A stretch of 64,000 bases of DNA from Psychroflexus gondwanensis ACAM 44 (GTDB lineage Bacteria; Bacteroidota; Bacteroidia; Flavobacteriales; Flavobacteriaceae): the NCBI RefSeq assembly GCF_000355905.1, contig NZ_APLF01000018.1, positions 1 through 64,000 of the forward strand, given 5' to 3'. Within the stretch, counting starts at the first letter, position 1. Each line of letters opens with the position of its first letter. The notes under the pieces were generated by a model. That model worked only from the letters and a program-made list of their open reading frames with translations. It was not told the origin of the DNA and did not search any database. Shown piece by piece: positions 43,771 through 53,776 of the stretch. Both the position numbers and the translations under genes were made by a program.

Positions 43771-45021
43771 TTAATCCAAACTCTTTCGTTTAGCATCCAA
43801 TTTTAAGAATACCAGTACCAAGATCAAAAAACCCCATAATCCAGACCCTCCATAACTAAAAAATGGAAGCGGGATGCCAACTGTTGGAAATAAACCTATT
43901 ACCATCGCAATGTTCACAAAGAAGTGAACAAAAATAACGGATAGTACAGAATAGCCGTACACTCTGCTGAATTGGCTTTTTTGACGTTCCGCTAAGTGAA
44001 ATAGCCTAAGAATGAGTATAGCAAATAATAAAACCACAGCACTTGTTCCCAAAAATCCCCACTCTTCACCTACCGTGCTGAAAATGTAATCTGTATGTTG
44101 CTCTGGTACAAAGCGTCCTTGAGTTTGTGATCCTTTTAGCCAGCCTTTCCCTAGCCAGCCTCCACTGCCTATGGCAACTTCGCTTTGGTAAAGATTAAAA
44201 GCTGAGCCTCGAATATCATTAGTCTCTCCTAAGATCACATCGAACCTCTCTTTTTGATGGGGAAGCAATACAGAATTCAATATAAAATTGACAGAATATG
44301 AAAATCCCAAACTAAATAGAAGTGTCAAGGCATAAATCCAAAACCTTGGTTTCCGTTTTCTATTGAATAGATAAATAATAATAAGTACTGCTACAAAAAA
44401 GGGAGCAAAAATTCCAAACCCAAACTTGAGAGTGATCACAAAAATGGCTACAGATAGAAATCCCACGCTCAAGTAAGCTTGTGGAAGTCCTTCTCTATAC
44501 AAAGGGATGACAAATGCCAAATAAATGAGGGCACTACCAGCATCTGGTTGAAGCATGATAAGCGCTAGTGGGATTCCAATAATGGCGAAAGCTTTGAGTT
44601 GTGAAACAAACGTAGAAAGGTCGTTATTGATTTCACTTATGTATTTTGCCAAGGCAAGTGCCACAGCCGTTTTCATAAACTCGGCAGGTTGTATACTAAA
44701 TGAACCAAAGGAATACCAAGCCGTTTGGCCAGCAATAGTCTTACCGAAAATGAAGAGTCCTATGAGAGACAATATGGCTGCAATGTAAATAATGCTTGCA
44801 AACCTTTCGAAAAACTTGCTTTCTAGGGCTAGGACAATTATAGCTATCACCACGCCCAAAATAATCCATAGCAGCTGCTTTCCATAAATTTTAGAAAGAT
44901 CAAAAATACTTTCATCTGGATTTACAAAGGTAGTTGAGTATATATTTACCCACCCAAAGCCCATTAGTATAATTACAATTAAAATGGTGAGCCAATCAAT
45001 CTGCAATAGAGTTTTAGGCAT
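43771..45021 (-). CDS. rodA: SEDS peptidoglycan polymerase RodA
   Basis: Glycosyltransferase that polymerises lipid II for cell elongation together with PBP2. The 416-residue product has about ten transmembrane helices and SEDS marks GKTIAGQTAWYSFGSFSIQPAEF, with QPAEF near residue 115. The extracellular loop GKGWLKGSQTQGRFVPEQHTDYIFS lies near 300, and GIPLPFFSYGGSG near 385. It is last in the mreBCD-mrdA-rodA operon, two bases after mrdA. Confidence 0.95.
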   Translation of the reverse strand: MPKTLLQIDWLTILIVIILMGFGWVNIYSTTFVNPDESIFDLSKIYGKQLLWIILGVVIAIIVLALESKFFERFASIIYIAAILSLIGLFIFGKTIAGQTAWYSFGSFSIQPAEFMKTAVALALAKYISEINNDLSTFVSQLKAFAIIGIPLALIMLQPDAGSALIYLAFVIPLYREGLPQAYLSVGFLSVAIFVITLKFGFGIFAPFFVAVLIIIYLFNRKRKPRFWIYALTLLFSLGFSYSVNFILNSVLLPHQKERFDVILGETNDIRGSAFNLYQSEVAIGSGGWLGKGWLKGSQTQGRFVPEQHTDYIFSTVGEEWGFLGTSAVVLLFAILILRLFHLAERQKSQFSRVYGYSVLSVIFVHFFVNIAMVIGLFPTVGIPLPFFSYGGSGLWGFLILVLVFLKLDAKRKSLD

Positions 45022-45023
45022 AC

Positions 45024-46892
45024 TTACTGGTTAATTTTAAAAGGTTCACCAGAATAAGGTTTAGCGTACTCGTCTTCCAAAGTATGGCTGAGAATCCAGT
45101 TCTCAAGGTCTTTTCGTTCAATATTATCTTTCAGATATTTCTCTATCATCAAAGTAGAAATTCTACCAGCATACCTAGATCCCCAGTACCCATTTTCTAC
45201 GAAAACAGCCAAGGCTATCTTAGGGTTATCTTTTGGAGCAAAGGCAATAAAAATAGAATGGTCTGTCAGTTGCATCCTTTCTCCGTCGATTTTTACGTAA
45301 TTCTCTGATGTCCCTGTTTTGCCACAAACTTCTATGCCAGGGACTCTAAGAAATGTAGCTGTCCCGTAATTATAGACATCATGCATCCCTTGAATAATCG
45401 GCTCAAAATGCTCTTTATCAATCGTGGTGACTTGTTTTGTCGTGTACTTTTCATTGTCAACTGGCTTGTCGTCTATTGATTTTATAATATGGGGTCTATA
45501 GAACCAACCTTTATTAGCGATAGCTGCAGTTGCATTAGCAAGTTGAATAGGAGTAGTAAGCACTTCCCCCTGACCAATGGCGTTGGACAAAGTAGCGCTT
45601 GCATACCAATTGTAAGTTGGATAGCTATAAGCTTTGTTATAATAATCAGAGTTTGGTAGTAATCCTGCTCTCCCTACAGGTAAATCATAACCTAAATAAT
45701 CGCCAAGACCAAAACTAGCCATATGCCCTCGCCAGACGTCGATCCCTTTTTGAGGAGTATCATATTTTTCAATAGTCCTTCTGTAGATTTGAGCGAAGTA
45801 GGAATTACAAGAATGTGCAATTCCAGTAACCATTTGTACTGGACTCGGGTGGTTGTGACAACCCATTCTTACACCTCTTGCATAGGTGTACCCGCCATTG
45901 CACCTAAAACTTTCTTCTAGTCCAACGACTTCTTCCTGTAGGGCTACGAGTCCTGTTAACGCTTTAAATGGTGAGCCTGGCGCATAAATAGCCTGTAAAG
46001 CCCTGTTATACAAAGGTTTATGTATGGTATCGTAATAAAGTTCCGTGAAATTTTTTGACCGCTTTCTTCCTACTAAAATATCGGGATCATAAGAAGGTGC
46101 TGTAATTAAACTTAAAATTTCTCCACTACTTGGCTCTATGGCTACAATACCTCCTCGTTTGCCTTTCATCAATTTTTCTCCATAGGCTTGCAGTTCTGCA
46201 TCTATAGTAAGGTGGAGATCGCTTCCCTTTTTGGGTAAGGTGTCAAACTTACCTTCCTTAAAGGGTTTGATGTTTTTATTGTGAATATCTCTTAGATAAT
46301 GTTTAACGCCACGCTCACCTCTTAAGGCCTCCTCATACTGTTCTTCAACTCCCTGTTTTCCCTTTAGATCCCCCGATTGATAATAGGAATTTTGTGAAAT
46401 CTCTCTATCTCCAACCTCTGCGATATATCCTAAAATATTAGCACTATGGTTAATTGTATAATCTCTTAGCGACCTTTTCTGAATGTAAAACCCTTGGTAT
46501 TTATGCATGCGTTCTTGAAGAACAGCATATTCTTTTTTGGTAAGCTGAGGAGTAATCACAGAAGACAATCTTGGGGAGTATCGCCACGCTTTTTCCAGCT
46601 GAATTTTGAGTCGCTCTGGAGTTAATTTTAATAAACTGGCAAGCTCTAAAGTGTCAAAGTCCTTAACTTCCTGAGGAACAGCCATGACATCGTAAGCAGG
46701 TTGGTTACCTACCATCAGTTTTCCATTTCGGTCATAAATATATCCTCGTTGAGGATAATCGTAGACTTTACGTACAGAAATATTGGTCGAAACCTCGTCA
46801 AAACTCTCGTCTAAAACTTGCAAGTAAAATAAACGAATTAAAAAAAGGAATGCGGCAAAACTAACTAGAATAATAGGGAGTAACTTTCTCAT
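45024..46892 (-). CDS. mrdA: Penicillin-binding protein 2 (elongation transpeptidase)
   Basis: Cross-links peptidoglycan during elongation. The 622-residue product has an N-terminal anchor, a dimerisation domain (about 50-210) and a transpeptidase domain. The latter has the catalytic SPFK (SxxK, about residue 310), SCN (SxN, about 368) and KTGT (about 533). The start overlaps mreD by 4 bases. Partner of the following rodA. Confidence 0.95.
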   Translation of the reverse strand: MRKLLPIILVSFAAFLFLIRLFYLQVLDESFDEVSTNISVRKVYDYPQRGYIYDRNGKLMVGNQPAYDVMAVPQEVKDFDTLELASLLKLTPERLKIQLEKAWRYSPRLSSVITPQLTKKEYAVLQERMHKYQGFYIQKRSLRDYTINHSANILGYIAEVGDREISQNSYYQSGDLKGKQGVEEQYEEALRGERGVKHYLRDIHNKNIKPFKEGKFDTLPKKGSDLHLTIDAELQAYGEKLMKGKRGGIVAIEPSSGEILSLITAPSYDPDILVGRKRSKNFTELYYDTIHKPLYNRALQAIYAPGSPFKALTGLVALQEEVVGLEESFRCNGGYTYARGVRMGCHNHPSPVQMVTGIAHSCNSYFAQIYRRTIEKYDTPQKGIDVWRGHMASFGLGDYLGYDLPVGRAGLLPNSDYYNKAYSYPTYNWYASATLSNAIGQGEVLTTPIQLANATAAIANKGWFYRPHIIKSIDDKPVDNEKYTTKQVTTIDKEHFEPIIQGMHDVYNYGTATFLRVPGIEVCGKTGTSENYVKIDGERMQLTDHSIFIAFAPKDNPKIALAVFVENGYWGSRYAGRISTLMIEKYLKDNIERKDLENWILSHTLEDEYAKPYSGEPFKINQ

Positions 46893-47392
46893 TTACTGTT
46901 CTTTCGAATTAAATTTAAGGTGATTATAATTAATAGTATACTAAAAATAGAAGAATAAATTGTTTTCTCTATAAAATACAATAAATGATCGACACTAAAG
47001 ATTTCTAAGCTAAAAAGTACAGTATGATGGACCAAAACCATAAGACTTACATAAATGAACCTTTCTCTAAAGGGGGCATTATAAAATTTAAGGGTTTGGT
47101 AATCGTAACTCAATCCGAAAGCATTCCTTAAAAATAACGGTCTTAAGTAAGCAATTGTGAGTGTTGCAGCTGCATGAATTCCGCCGCTATCTTCAAAAAT
47201 ATCTAAACTAATCCCTAAAATAAATGCAAGAATAAGCTTCTGTACAGAATTGATATCGAAGGGAAGTAAGATGATAAGTAAGGGATAGATAATGGGATTG
47301 ATGTAACCAAAGACATTAAACTGATTCAAGATTAAAACTTGAATTAATATAAGAAGGACAAACCTGATACTATTTATAAAATAGGTTTTCAT
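46889..47392 (-). CDS. mreD: Rod-shape protein MreD
   Basis: The 167-residue product is a small integral membrane protein with about five hydrophobic helices, lying between mreC and mrdA. It starts directly at the mreC stop and overlaps mrdA by 4 bases. Sequence of MreD is poorly conserved, so the call rests mainly on membrane topology, length and strict gene order. It is part of the elongasome with MreB, MreC, PBP2 and RodA. Confidence 0.88.
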   Translation of the reverse strand: MKTYFINSIRFVLLILIQVLILNQFNVFGYINPIIYPLLIILLPFDINSVQKLILAFILGISLDIFEDSGGIHAAATLTIAYLRPLFLRNAFGLSYDYQTLKFYNAPFRERFIYVSLMVLVHHTVLFSLEIFSVDHLLYFIEKTIYSSIFSILLIIITLNLIRKNSK

Positions 47393-48217
47393 CTATCGTA
47401 AATCTGGATTTAGTAATTCTAAGGCTTCTGCTTTTCGACTGTTTTCTATAATGTAGATATGCTTTAAATTAGTCATATCATTAAAAAGTTTGACATCAAT
47501 AGAAAAATATCCTATGTTTTCGTCCAATTGAAAATCGCTTATGATACCGATGGGAACATTTTCAGGAAATACCAAAGAACGCCCACCAGTGGTAATAGTA
47601 TCTCCAAGCTTTACAGGGGCAGACCTTGGCACATCAATAAGGCTTAAAATATTTGGATCTTTTCCATCCCAAGTAAGTGTCCCGAAATGATAGGTTTTTT
47701 TAAGCTTGGCATTAATTGAGGTATTGGTATTCAGAATAGAAATAACCCTTGAGTATTTTGGACTTACGTCTTGAATAATACCGACGATGCCTTGACTGGA
47801 AATAACACCTAAGTCTTTAGATATACTATCCTTGGTACCACCTTCAATCAACAAAAAGTTATCGATTTTATCGTAATGGTTGGAGATCACCCTAGATCTG
47901 GTTATCTTATATAAACTATCCTCTATAAATTCAAGTTCAACCGGTAAGCTATCTTTTGCTGAGGGGATGTTCAATAATTTTCGTCTCAAGTTTTCATTCT
48001 CCTTTTGAAGAATTTCGTTTTGAGTTTTCAAATCAAAATATTGATGAACATTTTCTGAAGAGCCCAAGACTGTTCCCGATATAAAATTAGCCGATGAAAC
48101 AAGCTTGCTGTTATGGTAGGTATGGGATTTAAACGTTAGCCCTAGAGCTATCGTCATAAGAATGATAAACACCAAACCCGTCTTATTTTTAATAAGAAAA
48201 ATAATGATTTGCTGCAT
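47393..48217 (-). CDS. mreC: Rod-shape protein MreC
   Basis: The 274-residue product has one N-terminal transmembrane helix (about 10-27), a short coiled coil (about 60-85, with ENEILQKENENLRRKLL-like heptads) and the beta-rich MreC domain with VISSQGIVGIIQDVSPKYSRV near residues 143-163. The late GDTITTGG segment is typical. It scaffolds the elongation complex in the periplasm. Nine bases after mreB. Confidence 0.93.
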   Translation of the reverse strand: MQQIIIFLIKNKTGLVFIILMTIALGLTFKSHTYHNSKLVSSANFISGTVLGSSENVHQYFDLKTQNEILQKENENLRRKLLNIPSAKDSLPVELEFIEDSLYKITRSRVISNHYDKIDNFLLIEGGTKDSISKDLGVISSQGIVGIIQDVSPKYSRVISILNTNTSINAKLKKTYHFGTLTWDGKDPNILSLIDVPRSAPVKLGDTITTGGRSLVFPENVPIGIISDFQLDENIGYFSIDVKLFNDMTNLKHIYIIENSRKAEALELLNPDLR

Positions 48218-48226
48218 AACACGTTT

Positions 48227-49255
48227 CTATTTTAGAAGTACAGCTTTATAGCGTTCTAAATCTTTTAAAGTAATGCCTGTTCCTCTCACAATAGCTCTTA
48301 GGGGGTCTTCTGCTATATAAACCGGTAAGTCTGTTTTCTGAGATAAACGTTTATCCAAGCCTCTCAACATAGACCCTCCACCAGCAAGGTATATACCAGT
48401 GTTATAAATATCTGCAGCTAATTCTGGAGGAGTTTGAGATAAGGTTTCCATTACAGCATCTTCTATCCTAAGTATAGATTTATCTAAGGCTTTTGCAATC
48501 TCTCTAAAAGAAATTTCCACTTGTTTTGGTTTACCAGTTAGTAGGTCCCGGCCTTGGACGCTCATATCTTCAGGGGCGGTTTCGAGATCTTCGGTAGCAG
48601 AACCAATTTGGATTTTGATTTTTTCAGCAGTACGTTCTCCAATAAACAAGTTATGCTGTGTTCTCATGAAGTAAATGATATCATTTGTAAATACATCACC
48701 AGCAATCTTTACAGATTTATCACAAACAATACCACCAAGCGCAATAACTGCGATCTCGGTAGTACCTCCACCTATATCAACAATCATATTTCCTTTGGGC
48801 TGCATAATGTCTACACCTATACCAATAGCTGCTGCCATAGGCTCGTGGATAAGATAAACCTCTTTGCCGTTTACTCGTTCTGCAGAATCTTTAACCGCTC
48901 TCATTTCTACTTCTGTAATTCCACTAGGAATACAAATCACCATACGAAGAGAGGGAGTGAATAAGCGTTTTTTGAGAGCAGGAATTTCTTTTATGAACAT
49001 ACTGATCATTTGCTCACTTGCATCAAAATCTGCAATAACCCCATCTTTAAGAGGACGAATGGTTTTGATGTTTTCGTGAGTTTTTCCCTGCATCATGGCG
49101 GCCTCTTTTCCAACCGCTATAATCTTTCCAGTAATTCGATTTCGAGCAACGATAGAAGGGCTGTCGACAACGACCTTATCATTGTGAATTATTAATGTAT
49201 TAGCAGTACCTAAGTCGATAGCGATATCTTCAGTTAGAAAGTCAAAAAATCCCAT
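48227..49255 (-). CDS. mreB: Actin-like cell-shape protein MreB
   Basis: Cytoplasmic filament that directs the elongation machinery. The 342-residue product has the actin-fold phosphate loops DLGTANTLI (residues 13-21) and DIGGGTTEIAVI (about 165-176). The adenosine motif GGGSMLRGLDK lies near 291, and an N-terminal amphipathic start MGFFDFL is present. First gene of the leftward shape operon; two TAACTTTA stretches just upstream may act as imperfect -7 boxes. Confidence 0.96.
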   Translation of the reverse strand: MGFFDFLTEDIAIDLGTANTLIIHNDKVVVDSPSIVARNRITGKIIAVGKEAAMMQGKTHENIKTIRPLKDGVIADFDASEQMISMFIKEIPALKKRLFTPSLRMVICIPSGITEVEMRAVKDSAERVNGKEVYLIHEPMAAAIGIGVDIMQPKGNMIVDIGGGTTEIAVIALGGIVCDKSVKIAGDVFTNDIIYFMRTQHNLFIGERTAEKIKIQIGSATEDLETAPEDMSVQGRDLLTGKPKQVEISFREIAKALDKSILRIEDAVMETLSQTPPELAADIYNTGIYLAGGGSMLRGLDKRLSQKTDLPVYIAEDPLRAIVRGTGITLKDLERYKAVLLK

Positions 49256-49292
49256 GGTATAATAAAGTTAGAAAGAGGATAAAGTTAGTGAA

Positions 49293-50825
49293 TTAATGCT
49301 TAAAATGACGTATTCCTGTCATTACCATAGAAATATTATTTTCGTCACAATAAGTGATGCTCAGCTTGTCTTTGATAGATCCGCCAGGTTGGATTACAGA
49401 CGTAATACCAGCCTTACCTGCAATCTCTACACAATCTGGAAATGGAAAGAAAGCATCACTAGCCATAACAGAATTTTTTAAGTCAAATTTAAAATTTAAA
49501 GCCTTTTCAATAGCGTGGTTGAGGGCATCTACGCGAGAGGTTTGGCCAGTCCCACTTGCTAGCAATTGCTTGTCTTTTGCCAAAACAATAGTGTTGGACT
49601 TGGTATGCTTACAAATTTTTGAAGCAAACAACAGATCGTCAACTTGAGAGTCTGTTGGGGATGTTTTTGTAACCGTTTTTATTTCTTCTTTGTTATCTGT
49701 TTTGAGATCCCTGTCTTGAACCAGAACACCATTAAGACAAGTTCTCACAATCTTATCTTCAAATAGAAATACTTTTTGGACGAGTATGATTCTGTTTTTC
49801 TTCTTGGTAAGTATTTCCAAAGCTTCATCACTATAACTTGGAGCAATGACCACTTCACAAAATAGGTTGTGAATTTCTTCTGAAGTTGCTTTGTCAATTT
49901 CTGTATTTGAAATTAAAACTCCTCCAAAAGCAGACACAGGATCTCCAGCTAATGCGTCTACATAAGCTTTATGAACACTATCGCGTTGAGCAAGGCCACA
50001 AGCATTATTGTGTTTTAAAATGGCGAAGGTTGGCGCATCATCAGTAAACTCTGCCATCAAATTTACGGCGGCGTCTACATCCAATAAGTTGTTGTAAGAT
50101 AATTCCTTGCCGTGGAGCTTATTAAATACCTTATCAAAATCGCCAAAGAAAAATCCTTGTTGGTGAGGGTTTTCTCCATATCGTAATTCTACTCCTTTCT
50201 CGAAACTTTGTTTATGAGAAGGAAGTTGTTCTGTCGTGTTGAAGTAATTAAAAATGGCGGTATCATAATGAGAAGAAACTTGGAAGGCTTTTGCAGCAAA
50301 ATTCTTTCGCTCTTTAAGGCTTACTTTTCCTTGCGAGTTTTTAAGAACTCCCAGAAGGCTTTCGTAATCCGATCTTGAAGAGACACAAAGCACATCTTTA
50401 AAATTTTTGGCAGCAGCTCGTATTAAAGAGATGCCTCCTATATCAATTTTTTCAATACTATCTTGTTCGTTAGCCCCAGAAGCTACGGTGTCTTCAAAAG
50501 GATATAAATCAACAATAACCAAGTCAATTTGTGGAATATCATAAGATTTCAATTCCTCTTGGTCTTGCGCATTATCACTTCGATTTAAGATCCCCCCAAA
50601 AACTTTTGGGTGTAGGGTTTTAACACGACCTCCCAAGATAGAAGGGTAGGACGTGATCTCTTCTACGGGAGTAACTTCTATGCCCAAGTCTTTGATGAAT
50701 TTTTCTGTCCCTCCAGTGGAGTAAATTTGAACTCCTAGATCATTTAAGGTTTGCACAATTGGCTCTAAACCTTCTTTATGATACACTGAGATTAAAGCGG
50801 ATTTTATTTCTTTTTCTTGGGCCAT
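49293..50825 (-). CDS. purH: Bifunctional AICAR transformylase / IMP cyclohydrolase
   Basis: Carries out the last two steps of IMP synthesis. The 510-residue product has an N-terminal MGS-like cyclohydrolase domain (about 1-195, with STGGT near 36-40 and GGRVKTLHPKVFGG near 66-79). The formyltransferase domain (about 200-510) has KHNNACG (the Lys-His catalytic pair), SDAFFPFPD and the terminal GIRHFKH. Length is normal. It lies 37 bases upstream of mreB on the same strand and may be partly co-transcribed with it. Confidence 0.96.
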   Translation of the reverse strand: MAQEKEIKSALISVYHKEGLEPIVQTLNDLGVQIYSTGGTEKFIKDLGIEVTPVEEITSYPSILGGRVKTLHPKVFGGILNRSDNAQDQEELKSYDIPQIDLVIVDLYPFEDTVASGANEQDSIEKIDIGGISLIRAAAKNFKDVLCVSSRSDYESLLGVLKNSQGKVSLKERKNFAAKAFQVSSHYDTAIFNYFNTTEQLPSHKQSFEKGVELRYGENPHQQGFFFGDFDKVFNKLHGKELSYNNLLDVDAAVNLMAEFTDDAPTFAILKHNNACGLAQRDSVHKAYVDALAGDPVSAFGGVLISNTEIDKATSEEIHNLFCEVVIAPSYSDEALEILTKKKNRIILVQKVFLFEDKIVRTCLNGVLVQDRDLKTDNKEEIKTVTKTSPTDSQVDDLLFASKICKHTKSNTIVLAKDKQLLASGTGQTSRVDALNHAIEKALNFKFDLKNSVMASDAFFPFPDCVEIAGKAGITSVIQPGGSIKDKLSITYCDENNISMVMTGIRHFKH

Positions 50826-50849
50826 CGGAGATACATTTTGTTAATGCTG

Positions 50850-50857
50850 CAAAAGTA
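50850..50857 (-). promoter_or_regulatory. -7 box for purH
   Basis: TACTTTTG on the minus strand, exact TAnnTTTG, 24 bases upstream of the purH ATG. Confidence 0.5.
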
Positions 50858-50907
50858 GAACATTGCCAATGAATATTTAAACGATAAACACCAAATAATC
50901 AGGAAAT

Positions 50908-50935
50908 ATAAAGCCCAGCTTTTGCCGGGCTTTAT
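50908..50935 (-). terminator. Terminator after cysN
   Basis: AAAGCCC (50910-50916) pairs with GGGCTTT (50927-50933) and flanking A-T pairs extend the stem. On the minus strand T-rich sequence follows. It lies between the cysN stop and the purH promoter, separating the two transcripts. Confidence 0.75.
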
Positions 50936-50961
50936 ATTCTAATGTTTTGGACACTAATATT

Positions 50962-52218
50962 TTAAATGATCATCCCCGCGGCGACAGTTTCCTTTGTAGA
51001 CTCATCTACTAATATGATACTTCCTGTGCTTCGGTTATCTCTATAACTATCCAGCATCAACCGATGAGAGGTTTTAAGTCTTACTCTGGCAATATCGTTC
51101 ATTGTTAAATCCTTATCTTCTTCATTTCGTTTGAATGTATCAACATCCATTTTGTAAACCACCTCTTTAATGACAGCTTTTTGCTCATTGGAGGTATGCA
51201 TGATGGTATATTTGGTTCTAGATTTTACAGGAGCATTATTAAGCCAGCATAACATCACATCAAATTCTTGTGAAAGTTCTGGTTGATTGTTCTTTTTTAC
51301 AATCATATCTCCTCTACTTATATCGATATCATCCTCCAAGGTCATTGCTATAGACATAGGAGCAAAAGCTTCCTCAACTTCAGTTTCTCCTACGTTTATG
51401 GTTTTAATTTTAGAGGTAAAACCAGAAGGCAATACAGCTACTTCGTCGTTCACTCTATAAATTCCACTAGCGATTCTTCCTGCATACCCTCTGTAATCTT
51501 CGAAGCCTTCGCGCTGAGGTCTGAGAACGGTTTGTACTGGGAATCTAGCATCAATTTTGTTGATATCACTACTAATGTGAAGGGTTTCTAGCTCGTGCAA
51601 CATCGGCGAACCTTGAAACCATGTCATATTTTCTGAACGATTGACCACATTATCTCCGTTTAAAGCACTTATGGGGATGTAACGCACGTCTTTGATAAGT
51701 AGTTTTGAAGAAAACTCTTCAAATTGCTCTACAATGGAGTTGAAGGTCTCTTCAGAATAAGATACCAAGTCCATTTTATTCACACACACTATAATGTGAG
51801 GAATATTCAATAAAGAGGCTATAAAGGTGTGCCTTTTGGTTTGTTCTATTACACCATGCCTAGCATCAATAAGAACAACAGCAGCATTGGCTGTAGATGC
51901 ACCAGTCACCATATTTCTTGTATACTGAATGTGACCGGGAGTATCTGCGATAATAAATTTACGCTTTGGTGTTGTAAAATATCTATAAGCAACATCAATA
52001 GTAATACCCTGTTCCCGTTCGTCTTTAAGGCCGTCCGTGAACATAGCTAGGTCTACGCCTTCTATTCCTTTTTGCTTACTGGAATTTTTTACAGCAGCGA
52101 GTTGGTCTTCAAAAATGGATTTGGAATCGTAAAGCAATCTTCCAATAAGTGTGCTTTTACCATCATCTACACTTCCAGCAGTTGTAAATCTTAGTAATTG
52201 GTTTTTATCTATTTTCAT
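50962..52218 (-). CDS. cysN: Sulfate adenylyltransferase GTPase subunit CysN
   Basis: Couples GTP hydrolysis to APS formation by CysD. The 418-residue product is an EF-Tu-like GTPase with P-loop GSVDDGKSTLIGRLL (about residues 15-29), switch DTPGHIQYTRNMVTG (about 93-107) and NKMD (about 147-150). Two beta-barrel domains follow. No fused CysC domain is present; APS kinase is a separate gene. It is the last gene of cysQ-cysC-cysD-cysN and precedes a terminator. Confidence 0.95.
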   Translation of the reverse strand: MKIDKNQLLRFTTAGSVDDGKSTLIGRLLYDSKSIFEDQLAAVKNSSKQKGIEGVDLAMFTDGLKDEREQGITIDVAYRYFTTPKRKFIIADTPGHIQYTRNMVTGASTANAAVVLIDARHGVIEQTKRHTFIASLLNIPHIIVCVNKMDLVSYSEETFNSIVEQFEEFSSKLLIKDVRYIPISALNGDNVVNRSENMTWFQGSPMLHELETLHISSDINKIDARFPVQTVLRPQREGFEDYRGYAGRIASGIYRVNDEVAVLPSGFTSKIKTINVGETEVEEAFAPMSIAMTLEDDIDISRGDMIVKKNNQPELSQEFDVMLCWLNNAPVKSRTKYTIMHTSNEQKAVIKEVVYKMDVDTFKRNEEDKDLTMNDIARVRLKTSHRLMLDSYRDNRSTGSIILVDESTKETVAAGMII

Positions 52219-52272
52219 GATATGCGTCAGTTTAAGTCATCAGAATTTTGAGTGTGTTAGAGAAATTATAGT

Positions 52273-53178
52273 CTAGAAATAGCCGTCTTTTTTTCGATCT
52301 TCCATGGCGGTTTCAGATCGTTTATCATCACTTCTATTTCCTCTTTCGGTTTCTCTCATCGTAGAAACTTCTTCGACGATTTTTTCCATAGTGTCTGCTT
52401 CAGACTCAATTCCTCCTGTAATGGTGATGTCTCCCAAGGTTCTAAATCTTATTCTTTTAGAGACGATTTCTTCGTTAGGCTCTAGTTTTAAAAATTCAGA
52501 ATTAGGAATCCAAGACCCATTTCTTTTCACTACATCCCTTTGGTGAGCTAAATACAAAGAAGGAATTTCTATTTTTTCTTTGGTGAGATAGTTCCAAACA
52601 TCCATTTCGGTCCAGTTACTAATAGGAAAGGCTCTGAAATGTTCTCCTTCAAAGTATTTCCCATTGAGTAAATTCCACAGTTCAGGACGTTGATTTTTAG
52701 GATCCCATTGCCCAAACTCATCTCTATGTGAGAAAAAACGCTCCTTAGCCCTTGCTTTCTCCTCATCTCTTCGGCCACCACCAATAGCACAATCTACTTT
52801 ATGCTCCTCTAGACTATCCAACAGAGTTGTGATTTGCAAAGCATTTCTAGTCGCATTTTTACCTTTTTCTTCGGCAACACGTCCTTTATTTATGGATTCT
52901 TGGACAGAACCTACAATAAGATTGACCCCTAGTTTTTTGGCAAGATCATCTCTAAATTGAATAGCTTCTGGGAAATTATGCCCTGTGTCTACATGCATTA
53001 GAGCAAAAGGAATCTTTGCTGGATGAAAGGCTTTTTTGGCCAAATGCGTAACAAGAATGGAGTCCTTTCCTCCAGAAAATAAAATAACTGGATTTTGAAA
53101 TTGAGCCCAAACCTCTCTCAAAATAAAGATGGCTTCTGATTCCAATTCTTCCAAATAATTCAAATAATAGGTGCTCAT
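52273..53178 (-). CDS. cysD: Sulfate adenylyltransferase small subunit CysD
   Basis: Forms adenosine 5'-phosphosulfate from ATP and sulfate. The 301-residue product is a PP-loop ATP pyrophosphatase-fold enzyme with SGGKDS at about residues 35-40 (nucleotide loop). The later conserved segments include HVDTGHNFPE and GGRRDEEKARAKER, and a typical GDITITGGIESEA near the end. It is four bases after cysC and 54 bases before cysN. Confidence 0.95.
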   Translation of the reverse strand: MSTYYLNYLEELESEAIFILREVWAQFQNPVILFSGGKDSILVTHLAKKAFHPAKIPFALMHVDTGHNFPEAIQFRDDLAKKLGVNLIVGSVQESINKGRVAEEKGKNATRNALQITTLLDSLEEHKVDCAIGGGRRDEEKARAKERFFSHRDEFGQWDPKNQRPELWNLLNGKYFEGEHFRAFPISNWTEMDVWNYLTKEKIEIPSLYLAHQRDVVKRNGSWIPNSEFLKLEPNEEIVSKRIRFRTLGDITITGGIESEADTMEKIVEEVSTMRETERGNRSDDKRSETAMEDRKKDGYF

Positions 53179-53182
53179 GGTA

Positions 53183-53776
53183 TTATATTCTATGTGTTTC
53201 TTCTAAATAATCTATAATTTGCTTCACCGCCATTTCTACACTAATCTCTTCTGTAGAAATCTTAAGATCTGGGTTTTCAGGAGCTTCGTAAGGGGCGTCT
53301 ATCCCGGTGAAGTTTTTTATTTCTCCAGCTCTTGCTTTTTTGTACAAGCCTTTCACGTCTCTGTTCTCACATTCTTCTAAAGAGGTGTCTACAAATATTT
53401 CTATAAGATCTTCCTTACCTACAATTTCTTTAACCTGTTCCCTGTCTGAAATTAATGGAGACACAAATGCAGCGATAGTCACCACTCCAGAGTCAACGAA
53501 GAGTTTTGCAACTTCAGCGATTCGCCTTAAATTTTCGTAGCGATCCTCTTTAGTAAACCCAAGCCCTTTATTAATTCCACTTCTTATGTTATCCCCATCC
53601 AAAGCATAGGTGTGGATCCCTTTATAAAATAATTCTTCTTCAACTTTATTCGCGATAGTCGATTTTCCAGAACCCGACAGCCCCGTGAACCAAAGCACGA
53701 AAGAGTCGTGGCCATTGACTTTATTTCTATGTGATCTAGTTATATCATAGTCATGTATGACGATGTTTTTACTCAT
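53183..53776 (-). CDS. cysC: Adenylylsulfate (APS) kinase
   Basis: Phosphorylates APS to PAPS. The 197-residue product has Walker A FTGLSGSGKSTIAN (about residues 30-43), DGDNIRSGINKGLGF (about 60-74) and the EIFVDTSLEECENRD region with the mobile lid KKARAGEIKNFTGIDAPYE. Standard single-domain length. Overlaps cysQ by 4 bases (ATGA), indicating tight coupling to PAP removal. Confidence 0.95.
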   Translation of the reverse strand: MSKNIVIHDYDITRSHRNKVNGHDSFVLWFTGLSGSGKSTIANKVEEELFYKGIHTYALDGDNIRSGINKGLGFTKEDRYENLRRIAEVAKLFVDSGVVTIAAFVSPLISDREQVKEIVGKEDLIEIFVDTSLEECENRDVKGLYKKARAGEIKNFTGIDAPYEAPENPDLKISTEEISVEMAVKQIIDYLEETHRI